Source: Axinella damicornis (Eukaryota > Porifera > Demospongiae > Axinellida > Axinellidae). From it: a DNA stretch of 64,000 nt. The notes below the pieces were generated by a model, which was not told where the DNA came from, made no database searches, and saw only the letters and a list, made by a program, of their open reading frames with translations. Of this stretch, positions 11,332 through 22,335 are shown one piece after another. A program made the translations under genes and the position numbers. Within the stretch, counting starts at the first letter, position 1; each line of letters begins with the position of its first letter. The stretch covers positions 11,667,663 through 11,731,662 of the forward strand of contig OZ007515.1 in the NCBI GenBank assembly GCA_963931865.1, given 5' to 3'.

Positions 11332-11939
11332 CTCAAGCCAGAGATGGTGGATCTGGTGTATGCCTGTGCAAAGTTCAAGTACGAGTGTGGCAACTACTCT
11401 GAAGCATCAGAGTACCTCTACTTCTACAGAGTGCTGGTGAGGGACAATAACATTCCCTTTCACATACCCCTCCCACTGTCCCTTCCCATCACTCCCCCTC
11501 CCAATTGTCCCTCCCTTCTCATCATCCATTTCCTCCCACTGTTCCCCTCTCTCAATCTATCTCCTCCCCATGTCCCTCCCCCTCCCACTGTCTATGAACT
11601 TTCCCCCCTCCCTTCCTCTTCTTTCTGAACTCCCTTCCTCTCATACTCACCCTCCTTCCCTCCCCAACCCCCTCCCTCCCTCCCTCCCTCCCTCCCTCCC
11701 CGATCTCCTCCCTCGCAGGCTCCCTCTGATCACAAGAATATGACCAGTGCAATGTGGGGGAAGCTGTCCTGCTCCGTCCTCATGCAGGACTGGGAGACGG
11801 CTCTGGAAGACCTCAACAGACTGCACAGGACATCGATGAGGCAGTACGTCTGTAGCTGTTTGTATGTACCGTTGAGAATGTGTGTGTTTAATGTCAGAAT
11901 GTCAGCTAAAATTCAATCCAGTTCAGACTTTCTCCATGT

Positions 11940-12515
11940 GCACCCACTCCCACACACCCTCCCTCACCCACTCCCTCACACATTCCCACACACCCTCCCA
12001 CACTCCCTCCCACACACCTTCCCACACACCCTCCCGCACACCCTCCCACACCCCCTCCCACACCCCTCCCACACTCCCTCCCACACTCCCTCCCACACCC
12101 TCCCACACACCCTCCCACACACCCTCCCACACTCCCTCCCACACCTCCCACACACCCTCCCACACTCCCTCCCACACACCCTCCCACACACCCTCCCGCA
12201 CACCCTCCCACACCCCCTCCCACACCCCTCCCACACTCCCTCCCACTCCCTCCCACACTCCCTCCCACACCCCCTCCCACACACCCTCCCACACCCCTCC
12301 CACACTCCCTCCCACACACCCTCCCACACACCCTCCCACACACCCTCCCACACACCCTCCCACACCCCCTCCCACACTCCCACACACCCTCCCACACACC
12401 CTCCCCCACACACACCCACACACCCTCCCACACCCCTCCCACACTCTCTCCCACACTCCCTCCCACACACCCTCCCACACACCCTCCCACACACCCTCCC
12501 ACACTCCCTCCTAGA
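11940..12515. repeat. 12-bp minisatellite (ACACACCCTCCC)
   Basis: About 48 units of ACACACCCTCCC, with ACACTCCCTCCC and 11-bp ACACCCCTCCC variants, follow eIF3e-A exon 7. Together with the next minisatellite it occupies the place where the exons for the centre of eIF3e should be. Confidence 0.97.
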
Positions 12516-12584
12516 CTCACAAAGCACTTAAGGTTATGGGATACTCGTGCGAAATGTATTGGGAAATCTATACTTAAACCCTTC

Positions 12585-13251
12585 TTGCCCCTCTTCCCTG
12601 CTTCCCCCTCTTCCCTCCTTCCCCCCTTCCCCCTCTTCCCTGCTTCCCCCTCTTCCCTCCTTCCCCCTCTTCCCTGCTTCCCCCTCTTCCCTCCTTCCCC
12701 CCTTCCCTGCTTCCCCCTCTTCCCTGCTTCCCCCTCTTCCCTGCTTCCCCCTCTTCCCTCCTTCCCTCCTTCCCTGCTTCCCCCTCTTCCCTGCTTCCCC
12801 CTCTTCCCTGCTTCCCCCTCTTCCCTCCTTCCCCCTCTTCCCTCCTTCCCCCTCTTCCCTGCTTCCCCCTCTTCCCTCCTTCCCCCTCTTCCCTCCTTCC
12901 CCCTCTTCCCTCCTTCCCTCTCTTCCCTGTTTCCCCCTCTTCCCTCCTTCCCCCTCTTCCCTGCTTCCCCCTCTTCCCTCCTTCCCCCTCTTCCCTCCTT
13001 GCCCCTCTTCCCTCCTTCCCCCTCTTCCCTGCTTCCCCCTCTTCCCTCCTTGCCCCTCTTCCCTGCTTCCCCCTCTTCCCTCCTTGCCCCTCTTCCCTCC
13101 TTCCCCCTCTTCCCTCCTTCCCCCTCTTCCCTGCTTCCCCCTCTTCCCTCCTTCCCCCTCTTCCCTCCTTCCCCCTCTTCCCTCCTTCCCCCTCTTCCCT
13201 CCTTCCCCCTCTTCCCTCCTTGCCCCTCTTCCCTGCTTCCCCCTCTTCCCA
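12585..13251. repeat. 17-bp minisatellite (TTCCCCCTCTTCCCTCC)
   Basis: About 39 units of 17 bp, alternating CTCC and CTGC variants, run to within about 10 bp of the acceptor for the last eIF3e exon (13263). Long proline/serine or glycine/arginine ORFs on both strands (up to 474 residues) come from the repeat. Confidence 0.97.
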
Positions 13252-13331
13252 TGGGCATGCAGTATGCTAGGCTAGCCACTAAGCTCAACCTGAGTGTGGA
13301 CGATGCTGAGAGGTGGATCGTCAACCTCATC

Positions 13332-15937
13332 GGATCATCGGCACCAGCACAGGAGGGATCCTGGCTCTTGGGCTAGTCTACTGTAAGTGGCTGTTCATCC
13401 AACGTATGATCGTTCAAAAACATAATGGATGGAATGTATCACTTCATTATACCGTATCACTGTACATGTATCAGCTTGAACTTCAGCAATGACATGTAAC
13501 TAGATGGTCTAGGCATCCTCTAGCATCCTCCCGAGTCTCTGCCAACTGATGGCCTGTCTACAGGTTGTGAAGGGCTGAAGCAGCAGGTCTTCTCCCGGTC
13601 CAGAATGGGGTATGCCTACAACTCCAAGGCACTAGAGGAGCTGCTGAAGGAGGAGCTCGGCACGGAGCTCAGGATGTGCGATGTGGAGTACCCAAAGTGA
13701 GTTGCACGTTGATTGCCATACATCCATCTCCATTGCTTGACCTTCTACCAATCAGATGGTCTGAGTTAGATCACATGACTGAGCTCTGAAAGGTGCAGTG
13801 CAACTTGATTTTCAGTTCTGACGTTGTGTATTCCATGCATTTTCACACACAAACTTGTTAGAAACTCCTGCTCAGTGCCTGTGCAATTTTTAAGCTTCAG
13901 CGCACATCAGGCCGTGTGCTGTGACATTTCAATGCGTGATGCAATTGGGTTTTCTATTGTCATGTGACAACGTTCTGAAATCTGATTGGTACTGCCAACT
14001 TTCTGGCAGCAGAAGTAACAGTTTGAACTTGCATAAGTTGCCAGGCCATTTCTACTTATTCCTCCTACGGCCTGGGAACGAGGCTACTGGTAGCGTGATA
14101 GGGCATCTTGTGGGTATGTCAAGTCCAGCGTGGTGCTGTCTCCTGCAGGGTGCTGATCGCAGCTGTGGAGAAGAAAACCACTCAGCCAAAGCTCCACTTC
14201 TTCAACAACTGCTTTGGAGATGAACTGAGCACACGTAAGTGTATCCATCAGTTTAGTTTGTCATCACAGCTTTCAAAACAATTTGTTTTCTCCGAAAGGA
14301 TTATAACCTCCGATATCATTACACTCCTGGTATAGAGAAAATTGTGCCGCGTAAATAATGTAAATAAATAATTAACGTTTGACTACTTACGAATGGCCTG
14401 CAAAGATTCTGACTACACCATCGTGATCGCTATCATGCACTGTCCTCACCGTACAATTTTGGTGCTGAAACTCACCTTGGTGGTGGAGATATGAGCGCTT
14501 TTGTCTCGCCGTTGGCCGCCATTGCTCGAGCGCTCCATCGACTTCCGGTGGCAGTACCGTTCTTAGAAAAGGCACACGAAGATTCTGACCACACAGCCGT
14601 CATCGCTGTCGTTAACTGACACTTACATGTCAAAACTCACCGTGCTGGCTAAGTTGTGAGTGCTGTCTTGTTCCTTTTGGTCCATTGCTCGCGATCGACT
14701 GAGCCACGTGGCATGTGCGTTAATTGGAACGAATTGCAATAATTTAGCTTCGCTACGGCGAGGCAACTGCGGCGTTGCAACGGCTACCAGGAGTGCGGTT
14801 GCCCCTCGTAATTATATAGTAGAAAATCACCATTAAAAAATCTTCCTCTCCTCACGCAGAGTCCATCTGGAAGGTGGCTCGCTACACGTCTGCAGCCCCC
14901 ATGTACTTCACTGAGTGTGACAACTACGTTGATGGTGGGGTCTTGGCAAACAACCCCAGTGAATCTGCCCTCGCAGCTATCCAGAAGTTCTACCGGGACA
15001 GCGGCCGCAAGCTCCCCATTGCATGCGTGGTGTCCGTGGGATCGGGGAAGGACCCCTCCAGGAACCTTGGCTCGGTGGACGCCCTAAGCCTCGGGCTGAC
15101 GAGAATGCACGACATGTTCAGGAGAGTGCAGAACTTGGTGGAGCTCCTCACAAGAGCTGTAAGCTGGCTTTCGAGTGACATCTATGTACCTATGGCATAG
15201 TTTAATAGGCCATTCCACATTAACCACTTATTAGCCACTAGGTATATGCTGTGGGAGAAAAGGTAGCATACTAAGGACTTGTCGAAAGCGCAGCCGGAGA
15301 AACACATCCTTCCCTTCGCATACACATTTCACAGACGCTCTCTGCTCGGGTTTGAACGTCATCGTTCCCCATCCCAGTCAATGGAGAGCGTGCGAAACAG
15401 CAGAATCTAGGTCTTGTACAGGAGTTGCCAATATCAACAGACTATGATTATGACATGGGTACATACATGTACCTGACGTCACGATACCACAGAGGTGACA
15501 CGCACGGTCTTTATCCGGGATTCCCGGAATGTCGGGAAATTAAGCACATGCGCAAACAGTGGATGCCAGGCACTCTTTCCTTCCCCCCTCCGTGCCTGGG
15601 TTCGAGGCTGACTACAGCACTAATTCACTAGCTTGGTCTACAAACCAAGAATTGATAACAGCCTGCAAAGGTTTGATGATTTGCACTCTACCTCCTCCTC
15701 CACTAGCTTGTTGAGTCAGAGGCAGTTGCTGAGCGATGTCGGAGCTCCTGTGCAGAGCAGGGAATCCCCTTCTACCGTTTCAGCCCTCAGTTGGACAAGA
15801 AGGTGGAGTCCGGAGAAACTGACAACCTCAAGCTCCTTCACATGATGATCACAGCTAAGATATACACCAATGGCGACGCATGTGCACAGATGGACAAGCT
15901 CATCCCACAACTAATCACATGCTTGTGGTCCCAATGA
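13332..15937 (+). CDS. Patatin-like phospholipase (iPLA2-type), C-terminal half
   Basis: Patatin-family enzymes hydrolyse phospholipid acyl esters with a Ser-Asp dyad. Exons are 13332-13382, 13564-13696, 14149-14234, 14860-15158 and 15707-15937 (TGA), with every phase joining. The first has the nucleophile elbow IIGTSTGGILALGL (Ser codon 13346-13348). The second and third include KVLIAAVEKKT and HFFNNCFGDE. The fourth holds the catalytic Asp in DGGVLANNP (Asp codon 14931-14933) and VVSVGSGKD. The fifth ends ITCLWSQ. The order matches the catalytic domain of group VI iPLA2. The glycine-rich oxyanion loop and any ankyrin N-terminus are missing, because the frame is cut into by an eIF3e exon at 13331/13332. 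There is no start codon, so this copy is probably a 5'-truncated pseudogene or an assembly chimera, though its five exons carry no internal defect. Confidence 0.85.
14034..14085. repeat. Degraded foldback element in patatin intron 2
   Basis: The right arm GGCCTGGGAACGAGGCTA is intact and the left arm (GTTGCCAGGCC) decayed. It belongs to the TAGCCTCGTTCCCAGGCC class. Confidence 0.6.
14319..14820 (-). repeat. Solo copy of the ATGGCGGCC cassette repeat in patatin intron 3
   Basis: This 500-bp block is the reverse complement of the unit arrayed at 53911-59830. It begins TTACACTCCTGGTA with GTGCCGCGTAA, and ends TACCAGGAGTGCGGTTGC and CCTCGTAA, so CTCCTGGTA and TACCAGGAG face each other. On the minus strand it carries two GCAATGGCGGCCA-type modules, each followed by a GGTGAGT. 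The 62-residue ORF at 14387-14575 is part of the repeat. It shows the unit can move or exist as a single copy. Confidence 0.85.
15159..15706. other. Patatin intron 4 with a degenerate foldback arm
   Basis: 15546-15612 contains CATGCGCAAACAGTGG, a short CCAGGCAC and GTGCCTGGGTTCGAGGCTG. The same order recurs at 62452-62514, indicating a shared decayed element. The rest is unremarkable. Confidence 0.55.
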
Positions 15938-16706
15938 GAGGCCGGCAGGTATGCTGTATTTCATTGCTCCATTCCAAGGACTACATTCTTACTTATTAAT
16001 GAAGTGTGTGTTAAGAGACATGCGGAGAAGGATCATTGGTTGAGCCCTACACGCTGTTATTGGTAATGGACAAAGTGATACAACTAGCAAATTTAATTGC
16101 AATTAGCTATAGGTTTGAGCTTCATCCTGAAGGTGAAAGACCTTCTGTTCCCATACCTCTATACGGAGTTACTGGGCTAGGACTCTGAGATCTTTACGGG
16201 TTACTTCATCGTTGGCTAGAAGCTTGTGTGATTTACAGTTGCCTCACACAAAATGTAATGTTCGTTCTCCCTCTACAGGTCATTAGCAGACACATGGTCA
16301 CACACAGTTGAACCACGTTATATAGCACTCCCCATTCCAGTTATAGCAATGCTACATTCAATTATATGTCTGTGATTCACTGTGATTCACTGATTGTATC
16401 CTGTTAGTATGTTGTAGTTGCACTAACAGATTCTTTGTGTCAAGATCGCAATTGAACAGAAATATTTTTAACTCCCATGATAGTAGCAATTCCCTATTTA
16501 TAATTTGTTCTTTATACATCATGTCTGTAAATTTAGTATCCAATGAAATTCTATTGAGGAGCCACTTTGCTATATTTAGCAATATAGCTCTCTCCCTCTG
16601 GTGGTACTCTTTGCTTGATGTAATTTTAGCAAGCTTGCAAAGCTTGAGGATGAATACAACAATAAGGCAATTACAGTCCATCCACCATTCTACTATATAA
16701 TTGATC
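15938..16706. other. Intergenic after patatin; nothing assignable
   Basis: AT-rich, with two complementary ORFs (16358-16717 minus, 16437-16700 plus) that show no motif. No RNA gene or repeat was recognised. Confidence 0.6.
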
Positions 16707-16773
16707 CAAGAGCGCATAAGTAGATCGCCCGCCCGGAGTAACTCCGGGCGGGCGATCTACTTATGCGCTCTTG
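16707..16773. repeat. 67-bp near-perfect palindrome with TTGATC flanks
   Basis: The arms CAAGAGCGCATAAGTAGATC and GCCCGCCCGGAGT face their exact complements around 16740. TTGATC is present on both sides (16701-16706, 16774-16779), consistent with a foldback insertion with a 6-bp duplication. The termini differ from the TAG-ended family. Confidence 0.85.
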
Positions 16774-17214
16774 TTGATCTACAAGGGACTTTTTTTGTGG
16801 ATGCATTATTTACTTGTGTTTCAACTGCTGATGGCTAGAGGCTGGATATATCTTACTAGCTTGTCTCACTGTAGTGTGGGTACTACAAGTGTAGATCTGC
16901 AAAAACATTTCCAGAAATGCCTCGGCCTGAGCTGTCAACACTGATTCTAAGCCCTAAGCCTATAGAACTGCACCCCATTACTGAGCCATATTTCCCCACC
17001 ATTTAGATGCCTTTCGAGCCCAGTCTAGTCTCACCAACCATAAAACTCAACCCTGCTCCTGCTGCGCATGCGCACGGGGCGCCCACGTCCACCGCGGGGC
17101 GCGCGCGAATGGCTGGGTGCGGACACACGCGCACGCGCGCGCCAACCGATGCACGTGCGCACACGAACAAAGAAACACTTTTTGCCATGACGCAATTTTC
17201 ATTAACCGGTTATT

Positions 17215-20143
17215 TGCAGAAGTATGTATTTACGGTAGCTACGACGTGCACATTTGTACATACGTTGAACTTTAATATCTCTGCGAGCATGAGTGCCAGC
17301 AACGAGTTCGTTGTACGAAAAGTGGAATCTTTTGAGGAGCTGAAATATCTCTCCGAGCTGCTGAAGAATGAGGATTGGTCACTTGGGCGAAATGAGCTTC
17401 GATGCGTTTTCAGCGCCGATCCCTCGGGATTCTTTGTCGGTGAGCTGAGTGGGAAGAAGATCAGCACCATCAGTATAATCAAACATGGCCACTTTGCCTT
17501 TTGCTCTTTCCTTGTGGTGGAGAAGTCGTACCGTAGTAAAGGGTATGGCTTGAAGACGTGGCAGGCAGCTTCAGCGCTAGCCTCGGTGAGCAAGGGATGT
17601 AATATTGGACTTAATGCTGTGGAGAACATGATCGGTGTATACGAAAAGTATGGCTTTAAAAGGGCATGGATTGATCGTGAGTTTGTGATTAGCGCTTCGA
17701 ATACTGCCAAAGTCCTTACAGGGTCAACGCAACTGCCTCCTGTTGCCACGATCAAACCCATCACAGAGGTCAAATTTGATGCTCTCGTTGCTTACGACAC
17801 GACAGTCTTTGGTGCCTCTCGTCACACGTTTTTAGAAGCCTTGACCTCATGTCCTGAAAGCATTGGGTTTGCTGCTGTCGATGACAAAGGAGGATTGCTG
17901 GGCTATACCATGGGCGAGAAGATGCTGGATGAAGACAAGGGGATGAGGATTGCACCATTGTTTTCTGATGATGAACGGATTGCACGAGGTCTTCTCCTAG
18001 CTGTGGCCGAAACTCTAACTTCACAGAATCCACCACACGTTGATGTAGACATCACTCTAGTGGTACCAGACATCAATCCAGTAGCAGTTAACCTGGTTGA
18101 AAATATATTGTCTGGGGAGTCCGATTTTCAACCAGTTCGAATGTTTACAGAAGGTATTCCTGCAAGCATGAATCTAGCAAAAACCTTTGCAATAGCAAGT
18201 CTTGATTTAGGGTGAAACTGAAATTGCTCAAACTTTGAAGTATATATATAGGCTAGTACTATGTGTAGCACTATGGCATTGTATTATTCATGCTCGTGGA
18301 ATTGTAACAGTATGTATTCCTGAGTAAAGGATGTGTGCATGAATTTGGACTAGGATTTTGAGCCTTCTGAGACAAATTTGTCCATGCTGCCTGCAGTGGT
18401 GTAGCTATTACACTGCATGCACTCTTTATGCCCAAATGAACCACAGTTCTAATTGAGGAAGTAGTGTCAGGTGACATAAGTGTGAAGAAGACACTCAAGT
18501 GGTACAAAGCACACGTGTACATGCTGTATGCAGTTCCTGACACTACATGAATGAAATTTTGGGGGCGAAGCTGGAGTGCTGAATCTCCCCCCCCCCCCCC
18601 CCCCCCCCCCCCAGTAGATAGAACCCTGCTAGCTATATGAATGAAGTAGGGGCGATAGGAAACTCTAACGAGGTGCTCTGTATACTTGATTTGTTGTTGA
18701 AGGAAATTGCATGTTTTTGTTTTCGAGGGGCTTTAGCAGAGTATAGGTAAAATGGCACTCACAGGCCCCTTATAGCTATTACAGCTATATGTCTGTGTGT
18801 GTACGCATGCAGGTAGTCTCCTGTATAGGCCTAATCTGTTCCAGCAGGTTATCATGCTTTGCAGGAGGACTTACTGACAAATCAGCTCACAATTGAAGTT
18901 TGTTTGTTTCTAACTAGTGTGAAATACTTTCATTGTGTCCTTGATTGCATGCAGTGACTGGTTATAATAGCTATATGGACAGACAAACGGTGCCGTACCT
19001 ATCTTCAATCATCTTTATTCCAAGAGCCACGTTTGTTGTTCTTAGAATGCTTTGGTCAGCACGACTCTAGCTACAACCTGTTCCATGCCAAAGCTCTTGT
19101 GGCTGCATGCACAGATATTTACCTGCGGAGTGTGCACCAAAAGATGGGATGTGAGCTACAGTGGCATGTTGCAAACTGTTAATGCTTCGCTTCTTTCTGA
19201 GAGGAGACAACCGTAGATACTTGAAGTGTGTCATCAGCACAAGATCAATCGTGAAATAGTTGCATGACTTCAAACATGTTTTGCAATCAGAGTCACACTA
19301 ATGCAATCGAAAACGGTGCAGGCCTGGGAACGAGGGCATACTGAATTACTAACTGCCTACCACTGCAACCTATAGTTTCCATGATTATTACTGTACCAGT
19401 AGCTACAATGATCTAAGCGAATAATAGATACATATAGTACATTCTTATACTTCAAAGTTTGAGAACATAGCTAATAATTAATTTTAATGCAGTTCACCCT
19501 ATCATGACCTGCTGTATAATGTGCAACGAGGGGCACCAACAAGTGGCTGCCTTAAGCAGGTTGTTTTATACAAGATTAGCACAACTGAGACTAGAAGTAT
19601 AGTGACCATGCCTGCAGAGTGTGCACCAAAAGATGGGATGTGAGCTACAGTGACATGCTGCAAACTGTTAATATTTATGCTTCTGAGAGACAACAACAAT
19701 AAAATGTGCACAAAGATCATTAGAATATGTCTTGCAATCAGACTCACACTAATGCATCAAAAACGGCACTCTGAGGATATCGATGTTACTACTAATAACC
19801 TGTATACACTGATGCATGCGCTAAAGAAGTGTCTACTTGTGACATACGCCGGCCTACACATTGTGCAAACACTAATGTCATGCACTGCTCACATTTTTTT
19901 TGCCTATACCAGTATATGTACAAGTGACATGCACAGCTCCTATAATGGTAATGAATCCATGGACAAGAGTTCACAAGCGCTGACAATCACCATAGCTGTA
20001 GCTATTTCTTATGGGTTACATGGCTTGACATTGCACTTAAGTCTCAGCATCATTGTGGACATGATATTATTTTGTAAACACTAACAGGTAACGGTATATG
20101 TTTGGGACTGTCATGCATGTGCTCGCTGGGAACCATCTGTTAT
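17215..20143. repeat. Segmental duplication S1, copy 1
   Basis: From TACGGTAGCTACGACGTGCA onwards this segment aligns with 25190-28490, including the GNAT gene, a poly-C tract (18589-18611 versus 26571-26583) and the tail GGGAACCATCTGTT. Copy 1 also contains an internal repetition: the block with GTGCACCAAAAGATGGGATG occurs at about 19125 and 19620, and once at 27768 in copy 2. 18216-20143 has no supported gene. Confidence 0.9.
17289..18215 (+). CDS. Two-domain GNAT N-acetyltransferase, copy 1
   Basis: An intron-less frame of 308 residues. GNAT proteins move an acetyl group from acetyl-CoA to an amine; the substrate here is unknown. Residues 1-160 form a GNAT domain: the acetyl-CoA loop RSKGYG (R/Q-x-x-G-x-G) is at residues 82-87, preceded by a beta-strand CSFLVVEKSY and followed by GVYEKYGFKRAW, the typical strand-helix pair. 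Residues about 165-308 resemble the second acetyltransferase-like domain of YitH-type proteins. ATG 17289 was chosen because the open frame extends upstream to 17007 but only sequence from this ATG is conserved in the paralogue at 25248. An AG after TTATTTGC at 17218 could be an acceptor. It differs from copy 2 at about 24 residues by eye, with no frame damage in either. Confidence 0.8.
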   Translation: MSASNEFVVRKVESFEELKYLSELLKNEDWSLGRNELRCVFSADPSGFFVGELSGKKISTISIIKHGHFAFCSFLVVEKSYRSKGYGLKTWQAASALASVSKGCNIGLNAVENMIGVYEKYGFKRAWIDREFVISASNTAKVLTGSTQLPPVATIKPITEVKFDALVAYDTTVFGASRHTFLEALTSCPESIGFAAVDDKGGLLGYTMGEKMLDEDKGMRIAPLFSDDERIARGLLLAVAETLTSQNPPHVDVDITLVVPDINPVAVNLVENILSGESDFQPVRMFTEGIPASMNLAKTFAIASLDLG

Positions 20144-21673
20144 CTAATCCGAGTATCCGACACAATGGTGGCAGTTGAAGCGGTAATCAGGATCCACATT
20201 GTTCTTGACGTTGACAAGTCGATCGTATGTCTCTAGACTCCTGTCTTCCAGTCTGTAAGGTTCGACTGAAGTAGTGACCGGCCGCATACTTGTTGAGGGA
20301 ATGTGCCCAGACATCTGCCACACGTTCAGAGGCTGGAAATTCACTTGGAGTCAACCAGGTTGCATAACATGTAAGAGACATACGGGCACTTCGGAATCCA
20401 GGATGAATAGCTGTTGCCCCACTGATCCTCCCTGCAGTGGCAACTGCTCCTCCGAGAATTGTCCCCATGCAACCACGCGATGATTCTGAGTGAGGTGGCC
20501 TTGCCGTCTGCAGCTGGACATACTGAAAGGCTACATCTAATGACTCAGCCATCGCCAGACTCTTGTTCTGCAGGAAAGAGCTGAATGTATATTCAGACAC
20601 TCCACCAAGATCAGCTGGGCCATGGACCAAATACTCGTATGCATCAGTATAATTGTAGCTCCTTGCGTATATAGAGGGAAGTCCCATGAGCGGTTTAAAC
20701 TCTCTAACAGCATCTTCATACTTGCCTCGATATATCACAATCCAACTAACGTCAGATGATGCTGTGTAAATAGACCGCAAGCCTAGGCTACCACTCACGT
20801 TAGAACTTGCTGTGCTCAGCCATTTGTTGAAAACATTAAGTGAAGGGAGGCCAGTACTATTGTCAAGTGGGAAGACCTGCGCCAAGACCTGCAATAGTCC
20901 CGGATTGTCATACAGTTCGTAAGTAATATTCAGAACGACACCATATGTGCCATCACCTCTCCACGAAGAGCCCAGAAGATCTCAGTGCTCTCATTATTGC
21001 TGGCAGTGATGGTGGTGCCATTGGCCAGAACCATGTGGAAGGATATAGCACTATCCACACCAAGTCCAGACATGGAGCTAAAGGGGCCGTACCCACAGCA
21101 CCACCCAACACCCACCCTGCAACACCCACACTTGGGTCTGCGCTGCCAATGACTATTTTATCACGCTTGTTCTCTTCCAAGAAAGCATATGCATCTCCCC
21201 ACGTGTTTCCCGTTTCTACGCGGAGATTTCTGTCGCCATCCACTAGAGATATCTTCTTCATCATCTTGAACGATAGCTGGAGGGTGGCATTTCCGCTGTT
21301 CCGACCATCATAGTCGTGACCCGTGGAGATGATTGAGACGCGAAGATCATGGTCGCGTGCAAACTGCAGTGATAAAACAACATCCTTTGCGCTAGCGACC
21401 TCCACGATGACTCCGGGACGCTCAATGAACCTCCGGTTGTTGATCAAAGTCGCCTTGAGATACTGAGGCGAAGAAGGTGTGATCACAATCCCGTCTAGAC
21501 CGTCAGAAAGTGCCACCAACTCTTCCTTTCAGGGAGTACTGCCAGCCCTCGGAGTCGTGTTGGCCAACGGTTGGCCAACACGACTCCGAGGGCTGGCAGT
21601 ACTCCCTGCCCGTTTCTCTGCCCTCGGCCAGAAACAAACACAGAAATGCAAAGAAAACGGTAGAGACAATCAT
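20144..21673 (-). pseudogene. Secreted FAD-linked (berberine-bridge-like) oxidase, decayed
   Basis: The family oxidises sugars or small alcohols with a covalently bound FAD. The minus-strand start at 21673 gives a clear signal peptide (MIVSTVFFAFLCLFLAEG) followed by SESCWP, usual near the N-terminus. The FAD domain follows with GIVITPSSPQY and ISTGHDYDGRN (the flavinylating His region), then GPFSSMSGLGVDS, and a C-terminal end DPDYRFNCHHCVGYSD. Defects: a 75-bp palindrome at 21532-21606 disrupts the N-terminus. One extra base is near 21098 after VAGWVLGG, one missing base near 20955 before GDGTYGVV, and one shift near 20265. No introns are seen. Its 3' end abuts the end of duplication copy 1 (20143). 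Confidence 0.8.
21532..21606. repeat. 75-bp palindrome formed from oxidase coding sequence
   Basis: Arms of 37 bp (GGGAGTACTGCCAGCCCTCG and GAGTCGTGTTGGCCAAC) surround a single base. On the minus strand the first arm reads as the expected oxidase N-terminus (YCQPSESCWP), so the other arm looks like an inverted copy of the gene's own sequence rather than a foreign hairpin. No flanking direct repeat is seen. Confidence 0.85.
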
Positions 21674-22195
21674 AATTAGCACACTATAGTAAGATAATCA
21701 TGGTCACACAGAAGCATTGTAACCATGTCCAGATCACGCCTAGAATACAGGACATCGTCGTCAAGAACGTTTACGAAGGAGTACAAGATGCAATCACGCA
21801 AATTCTATGCACTATCTTACTTCCTCTGATACGCCATTTTGTCCAACGTTTGCGCCGATCTAAAACTCACTTTTGCCGCTGATCGCCTACGGTATACCGG
21901 TACCGGTCAGAGGGTACACGTGCACCGGTACCGGTCAACGTGGTCTGGTCACGTGACCGTACAGCGTTCAACGTCAACGTAAAACTCCTTAATGAATCTC
22001 ATTTGAGCTGCGCGCGCTCTGATAGATCATAGGTACTAGGTGAGAGGACATGACAGACATTGACAGTAGATTTTGGCGCGCGCAGCTCAAATGAGATTCA
22101 TTATGTGCTAAGTAAACTGTGGTTTTCCTCTGTTGGCCAGCCGTGTTGCAAGACTTCTGCAATAGACAGTATGCAAAGGTACTGAAATTGACTGC
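21674..22195. other. Upstream of the oxidase; MITE and repeat edges
   Basis: 21895-21950 contains ACCGGTACCGGTCA repeats with GGTCACGTGACC, possibly promoter-like. 21991-22102 is a MITE, listed separately. At 22171-22194 the string ATGCAAAGGTACTGAAATTG followed by ACTG duplicates the right end of the adjacent transposon (25165-25188), so an older copy of that end abuts the left end. Confidence 0.6.
21991..22102. mobile_element. 112-bp MITE, ends AATGAATCTCATTTGAGCTG
   Basis: The arms AATGAATCTCATTTGAGCTG followed by CGCGCG are perfectly repeated in inverse orientation at the right end. The junctions read TTA|ATGAATC and GATTCAT|TAT, compatible with a TA duplication. No coding capacity. Confidence 0.85.
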
Positions 22196-22335
22196 CAATT
22201 TCAGTACCTTATAAGCAAACCCTTGAAGCGCTGCAACCGCAACCTTCTAAGGCCTCCTAATTGACTACCTAAAAGGGCATTACTAAGTAAGCTAGCTGGT
22301 GCACAATTGCCGCGCTATCAAATCTAGATGTATCC

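Larger units (their letters stand above)
8610..13331 (+). pseudogene. EIF3E: eIF3 subunit E (INT6), copy A: broken gene
   Basis: eIF3e is a PCI-domain subunit of the cytoplasmic translation initiation factor eIF3. Exons by splice sites and homology: 8610-8784, 10304-10363, 10572-10635, 10764-10881, 11004-11046, 11332-11436, 11719-11843 and a late exon 13263-13331. Phases join correctly through the sixth exon, and peptides such as [40 protein letters not shown] and LNLSVDDAERWIVNLI are unmistakable. Defects: a 76-bp hairpin plus 9-bp duplication in exon 1 puts a TAG stop right after residue 26. Exon 7 appears to lose one base near 11827. Roughly the central 200 residues are absent, with minisatellites in their place, and the last exon fuses to patatin at 13331/13332. 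The copy is non-functional as assembled; a functional copy is presumably elsewhere. Confidence 0.9.

Noticed and set aside
10658..11628. Cys/Val- and Thr/His-rich ORFs
   Set aside because: Translations of (CA)n and poly-C tracts in eIF3e introns.
11906..13376. ORFs up to 474 residues rich in Gly/Arg/Glu or Pro/Ser/Leu
   Set aside because: They coincide exactly with the 12-bp and 17-bp minisatellites and change character with the repeat; both strands are open.
13263..15937. A functional eIF3e-patatin fusion gene
   Set aside because: The two parts are in different frames across 13331/13332 and the eIF3e frame stops at TAG 13374, so no fusion protein can be made.
16707..16773. Bacterial-type transcription terminator
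   Set aside because: Eukaryotic context, very long perfect stem and TTGATC direct repeats point to a foldback insertion instead.
17007..17288. N-terminal extension of GNAT copy 1 (94 residues)
   Set aside because: Low-complexity CpG-rich sequence not conserved in the paralogue, which starts at the ATG corresponding to 17289.
21532..21606. Member of the TAG-ended foldback group
   Set aside because: Ends are GGGAGT/ACTCCC, there is no direct repeat, and one arm is native coding sequence.
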